DNA of 7,025 nucleotides. Origin: Clostridia bacterium (GTDB lineage Bacteria; Bacillota; Clostridia; Oscillospirales; Acutalibacteraceae). The notes beneath the pieces were generated by a model, which saw only the letters and a program-made list of their open reading frames with translations, ran no database searches and had not been told where the DNA came from. Numbering within the stretch: the stretch's first letter is position 1; the number at the start of each line of letters is the position of its first letter. Made by a program: the position numbers and the translations under genes. Where the stretch lies: contig JAFZOE010000327.1 of the NCBI GenBank assembly GCA_017552845.1, positions 1 to 7,025 of the forward strand, read 5' to 3'. This document shows, piece by piece, positions 4,489-7,025 of the stretch.

Positions 4489-6871
4489 TCGGGATAACCG
4501 GCGTCCAGTATTCGTTATCGTAGCTGTCTGTCATAAGATAGGTGGCAGAGCATTTCTCGGGATTCGGAACATAGACATCGGAAATCTTGTGCTCGCCGTT
4601 GTAAATGAGCGTATCGCCCATGCGGTAGGAATCCTGATATTCGCCGTCATAGGTATAATAGTCGCAGACGAATTCAATCTTATCGCCCTTCTTGAGCGCT
4701 TCCATACCCTTGGCGACCGTTTCGGTCTCGCCGTCTCTGTAATCCATGCGCGCGCCTGCGATGTATCCCTCGGGATGCTCTTTATCGAATACAATAATCA
4801 GATTTGCCCTGTCGCCGTTGAGCAGAACGGGCACTCTGCCGGTGGTCGTATCCTTATATGTATCAATATGATAATAGGGAACGGGCTGATCGTCAATCGC
4901 GAGCCAGGTGCCGCCGAAATCGCTGATAAGAACGCCTTCGTCCGTGATTTTATACACATTGTCGAAGCCCATATCAATATAGCCTTCGCCGTCATCATAG
5001 AAGAGATTGAGTTCAAGCGACTGAATCTGCTTCCACTGGCTCTCGCTGAGAGTCATCTGATAATTGCCGTCAACCTTTGTCCAGGCGAAGTTTGAGGTAT
5101 CGAGCTGGTTGCCCGAAATTGTTGCGGCCGCAAGGTCAACATCAAGATTTCTGCCGAGGAATGAGCCGGCAAGGCCTGCGAGATCACCGAGGCCGCCGAG
5201 GCTCGAGGAGGATGAAGTTGCACCGCCGCCGAGGAAGCTGCCGAGCAGGCTCGTGATATCAATGCTCGAAGCGGGCGACTGGCCTGCAAACTGACCGAGG
5301 AGCGAGGGCAGCGGCGAAGATGCCTGCGTATCCTGAGCCACTACCTGACCTGCGAGCTCGAGAGAGGCGAATGATTTGATGCATTCGGTATAGTTGCTGT
5401 CGATATCGAGCGATTCATAAGCCTGAACCGCGCTCTCAACTCTTGAAGTCTTCTTATAGGGGAAGTAAATTGCGAGGCCGTAGGCGTTGCTTATGGATGA
5501 TGAAGTCTTGTTGTATTTGACCGCGCCGAGAATCGCATCCGCGAGACCTTTCGCGTCATCGGTGCCGATATTGTATGCGAGATGAACGAGGTCAATCTGG
5601 TCCGTCTTGCTTGAAACCGCGAATTCACGCGTATTTGCTCTCGCATCGGAAATTACTTTATAATCGTTGCTCTTGAGCGTTGAAACGGTCTCGGTCGCAA
5701 ATTTGCTGAATTCGGAGGGAACGGTCACGGTGAGCTCCGCGAGGTCAACCACAGAAAGAGTGGTCTTCTGGCCGGGGCACTTCTGATTGCAGAAGCTTAC
5801 GAAATCATCAACGATGATCTTGCCGATTTCAAGAGTTTCCATCGAGGGATTCTTTGAAAGGGCGGTCAGCCAGTTGGTATAATACCAGCCGACGCCGGGC
5901 TCTGTCTCTTCCGAGCCGATAAGATAATCGGCATAGTTATCGAGCATAAGGGCGTTTTCGAGAGTTCCCATAAGGCAGGCGTCAAAGCCGATGAAATCGA
6001 ATTTTGTGCCCGAGGCCTTGAGAGCATCGTTTATACCCTTGAGAGTGAGCGAACCCGCGGTCTTGTTTCTCTCATCATATCCGAAACCGGAAATCGAGCC
6101 GCCGCCGTGATCCCACATTATGAGCATATTGCGGTTTGCGGGATAGTTCTTCGTGCAGTAATTTATGAATTTGGTCAGAGTAGCCGCCTTGGTCATCGGG
6201 TCTCTGCCGTCATTCTGAACCAGGCACTGCATCTTGCCGTTCGCGATTTTCCATATCTGGTTCACGCTGTTGCTTATCTGGCTGATTTTCCAGGAAGTGC
6301 AGCCGCCGGTATAGATTATAACGTCAACATTGCTGCCGAGCGTTGCCGCCGCCATTTCCTGCATATCGTTGCTCGCCATGCCGCCCTTTGTTTCAAGGTC
6401 GGTGCCGCACATATAGACCATGACGGTCGCTTTATCTCTGCTGTCTCCGTAAATGACGGTTCTCTTTGCGCGAGCGCCTTCGGCAACCGTCTTATCGAGC
6501 TTGCCGGTGTTTGCGGTTGTCACCCAGTCGGATGAAACGGCGCTGTTTGTAAATGCGCTGAAAATGCTCGCTGTCGGAGTCGAAATATTATTTGTCGGCG
6601 TCTCGTTTCCTCCGCCGAGCAGGCCGCTGAGTCCGAATCCGCCGCCTCCGAGAAGCAGAGCGAGAATTATCGCGATAATTCCGCCTTTTCTGCCGCCGCT
6701 TGAGCGCACGGGACCGCCTCCGCCCTGCGAACCGCCGGATGACGGTGACGGATTGCCTCTGCCGTGATATCCTTCCTGCCTGCCGACAGGACCCGATCCG
6801 AGGCCTTCGCCGCGTTTTTCAATCGGCTTGCCCTGACCGGTAACATTCTTCTGACGACCCTGCTGTTCCAT
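4481..6871 (-). CDS. Membrane-anchored clostripain-like (C11) cysteine protease
   Basis: A 796-residue protein. Residues 1-62 are Gly/Arg/Ser/Pro-rich and basic, followed by one membrane segment at about 64-85; the positive N-terminus predicts an inside N-terminus and an exported catalytic part. The C11 domain spans about 147-505: VMVYMCGTDLE (150-160), the catalytic His255 in MWDHGGGS, and the catalytic Cys299 in GFDACLMGT. Clostripain-family enzymes cut after Arg or Lys and often self-process; both are inferences here. A Gly/Ser/Leu-rich low-complexity linker with SLLG and GSFLG repeats (about 518-573) leads to a C-terminal region of about 220 residues, rich in aromatic and acidic residues and beta-like, that I do not recognise. 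The ATG is well set by AAGGAGGT six bases upstream. It is the first gene of a unit with the phosphodiesterase gene, overlapping it by eight bases, and has a near-consensus promoter. Confidence 0.9.
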   Translation of the reverse strand: MEQQGRQKNVTGQGKPIEKRGEGLGSGPVGRQEGYHGRGNPSPSSGGSQGGGGPVRSSGGRKGGIIAIILALLLGGGGFGLSGLLGGGNETPTNNISTPTASIFSAFTNSAVSSDWVTTANTGKLDKTVAEGARAKRTVIYGDSRDKATVMVYMCGTDLETKGGMASNDMQEMAAATLGSNVDVIIYTGGCTSWKISQISNSVNQIWKIANGKMQCLVQNDGRDPMTKAATLTKFINYCTKNYPANRNMLIMWDHGGGSISGFGYDERNKTAGSLTLKGINDALKASGTKFDFIGFDACLMGTLENALMLDNYADYLIGSEETEPGVGWYYTNWLTALSKNPSMETLEIGKIIVDDFVSFCNQKCPGQKTTLSVVDLAELTVTVPSEFSKFATETVSTLKSNDYKVISDARANTREFAVSSKTDQIDLVHLAYNIGTDDAKGLADAILGAVKYNKTSSSISNAYGLAIYFPYKKTSRVESAVQAYESLDIDSNYTECIKSFASLELAGQVVAQDTQASSPLPSLLGQFAGQSPASSIDITSLLGSFLGGGATSSSSSLGGLGDLAGLAGSFLGRNLDVDLAAATISGNQLDTSNFAWTKVDGNYQMTLSESQWKQIQSLELNLFYDDGEGYIDMGFDNVYKITDEGVLISDFGGTWLAIDDQPVPYYHIDTYKDTTTGRVPVLLNGDRANLIIVFDKEHPEGYIAGARMDYRDGETETVAKGMEALKKGDKIEFVCDYYTYDGEYQDSYRMGDTLIYNGEHKISDVYVPNPEKCSATYLMTDSYDNEYWTPVIPND

Positions 6872-6877
6872 AACAAG

Positions 6878-6885
6878 ACCTCCTT
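6878..6885 (-). promoter_or_regulatory. Ribosome binding site of the clostripain-like gene
   Basis: AAGGAGGT on the - strand is a full Shine-Dalgarno match, six bases before the ATG at 6871. It fixes the start and implies strong translation. Confidence 0.9.
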
Positions 6886-6902
6886 GAATTTAATCCGCCT
6901 AT

Positions 6903-6932
6903 ATTATACTTTTTTTATTGCAAAAGTGTCAA
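6903..6932 (-). promoter_or_regulatory. Sigma-A promoter of the clostripain-like/phosphodiesterase unit
   Basis: On the - strand, a perfect TTGACA (6932-6927) and a perfect TATAAT (6908-6903) are separated by 18 bases that include an A-run. The predicted start is near 6896, giving a short leader of about 25 bases. No operator-like repeat is seen around it, so expression may be high and constitutive. Confidence 0.88.
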
Positions 6933-6998
6933 TACATTTAATAAAAAAGGGAGAGGTTAAGATTTATCCAAAAAACTGATGCAATCGGTGAAAATATT

Positions 6999-7007
6999 TG
7001 ATATAAT
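6999..7007 (+). promoter_or_regulatory. Extended -10 promoter element pointing out of the window
   Basis: TGATATAAT is a TGn extended -10 with a consensus TATAAT (7002-7007). No good -35 hexamer lies at the usual distance, which extended -10 promoters tolerate. The expected start is near 7013-7014, so a divergent gene probably begins just beyond the right edge. Confidence 0.5.
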
Positions 7008-7025
7008 CGGCATGTGGTGAAGAAA

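Noticed and set aside
4328..5095. 255-codon open frame on the + strand
   Set aside because: It runs antisense across the phosphodiesterase and protease genes, has no recognisable domain, and is expected from codon bias on the opposite strand.
5190..5300. Repeat array in the SLLG/GSFLG-rich region of the protease
   Set aside because: The repeats are degenerate, reflect a low-complexity linker, and show no regular DNA unit.
6107..6767. Open frames on the + strand opposite the protease N-terminus, one rich in proline
   Set aside because: The proline-rich content is the mirror of Gly-rich codons in the protease gene; no start signals support them.
7012..7025. Start of a coding region at the right edge (ATG at 7012 or GTG AAG AAA at 7017)
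   Set aside because: The ATG frame stops after two codons, and the GTG would be nearly leaderless with only three codons visible; neither can be supported.

Overview
The window most likely comes from a gut-type Clostridia (Oscillospiraceae/Ruminococcaceae-like) chromosome or metagenome contig. The grounds are intermediate GC, sigma-A promoters with strong Shine-Dalgarno sites, and the protein families present: DUF6273-type and InlB-like repeat surface protein, membrane-anchored clostripain-like protease, divergent SGNH protein with signal peptide, and a pyrophosphatase-like protein. This placement rests on family recognition, not on a search.

There are five protein genes. At the left edge, on the + strand, is the 3' part of a large, probably secreted protein. 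Its first visible residues, STLHLVLRLR, are identical to residues 65-74 of eukaryotic ubiquitin, and they run in frame straight into a DUF6273-like domain, an InlB-like repeat and a hydrophobic C-terminal tail. This is the most striking observation in the window. The rest of the ubiquitin-like domain should lie just outside it. The diglycine of ubiquitin is replaced by Glu-Tyr.

The other four genes are on the - strand in two transcription units. The right-hand unit has a near-perfect sigma-A promoter (6903-6932) and encodes a membrane-anchored C11/clostripain-like cysteine protease (6871-4481). Its stop overlaps the start of a compact alkaline-phosphatase-superfamily phosphodiesterase (4488-3706), and a hairpin at 3676-3703 ends the unit. 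The left-hand unit has its own promoter (3626-3654) with a 15-bp palindrome over the predicted transcription start. It encodes a secreted SGNH/GDSL-like protein lacking two canonical catalytic-site residues (3584-2184). Two bases later comes a pyrophosphatase-like protein with an unexplained N-terminal extension (2181-1642). A perfect 11-bp hairpin (1608-1633) separates this unit from the convergent ubiquitin-tailed gene.

At the right edge an extended -10 element points rightward to a gene outside the window. No RNA gene, insertion sequence, CRISPR array or gene-free stretch above 300 bases was seen. No shared pathway ties the genes together. The recurring theme is extracytoplasmic proteins with hydrolase folds.
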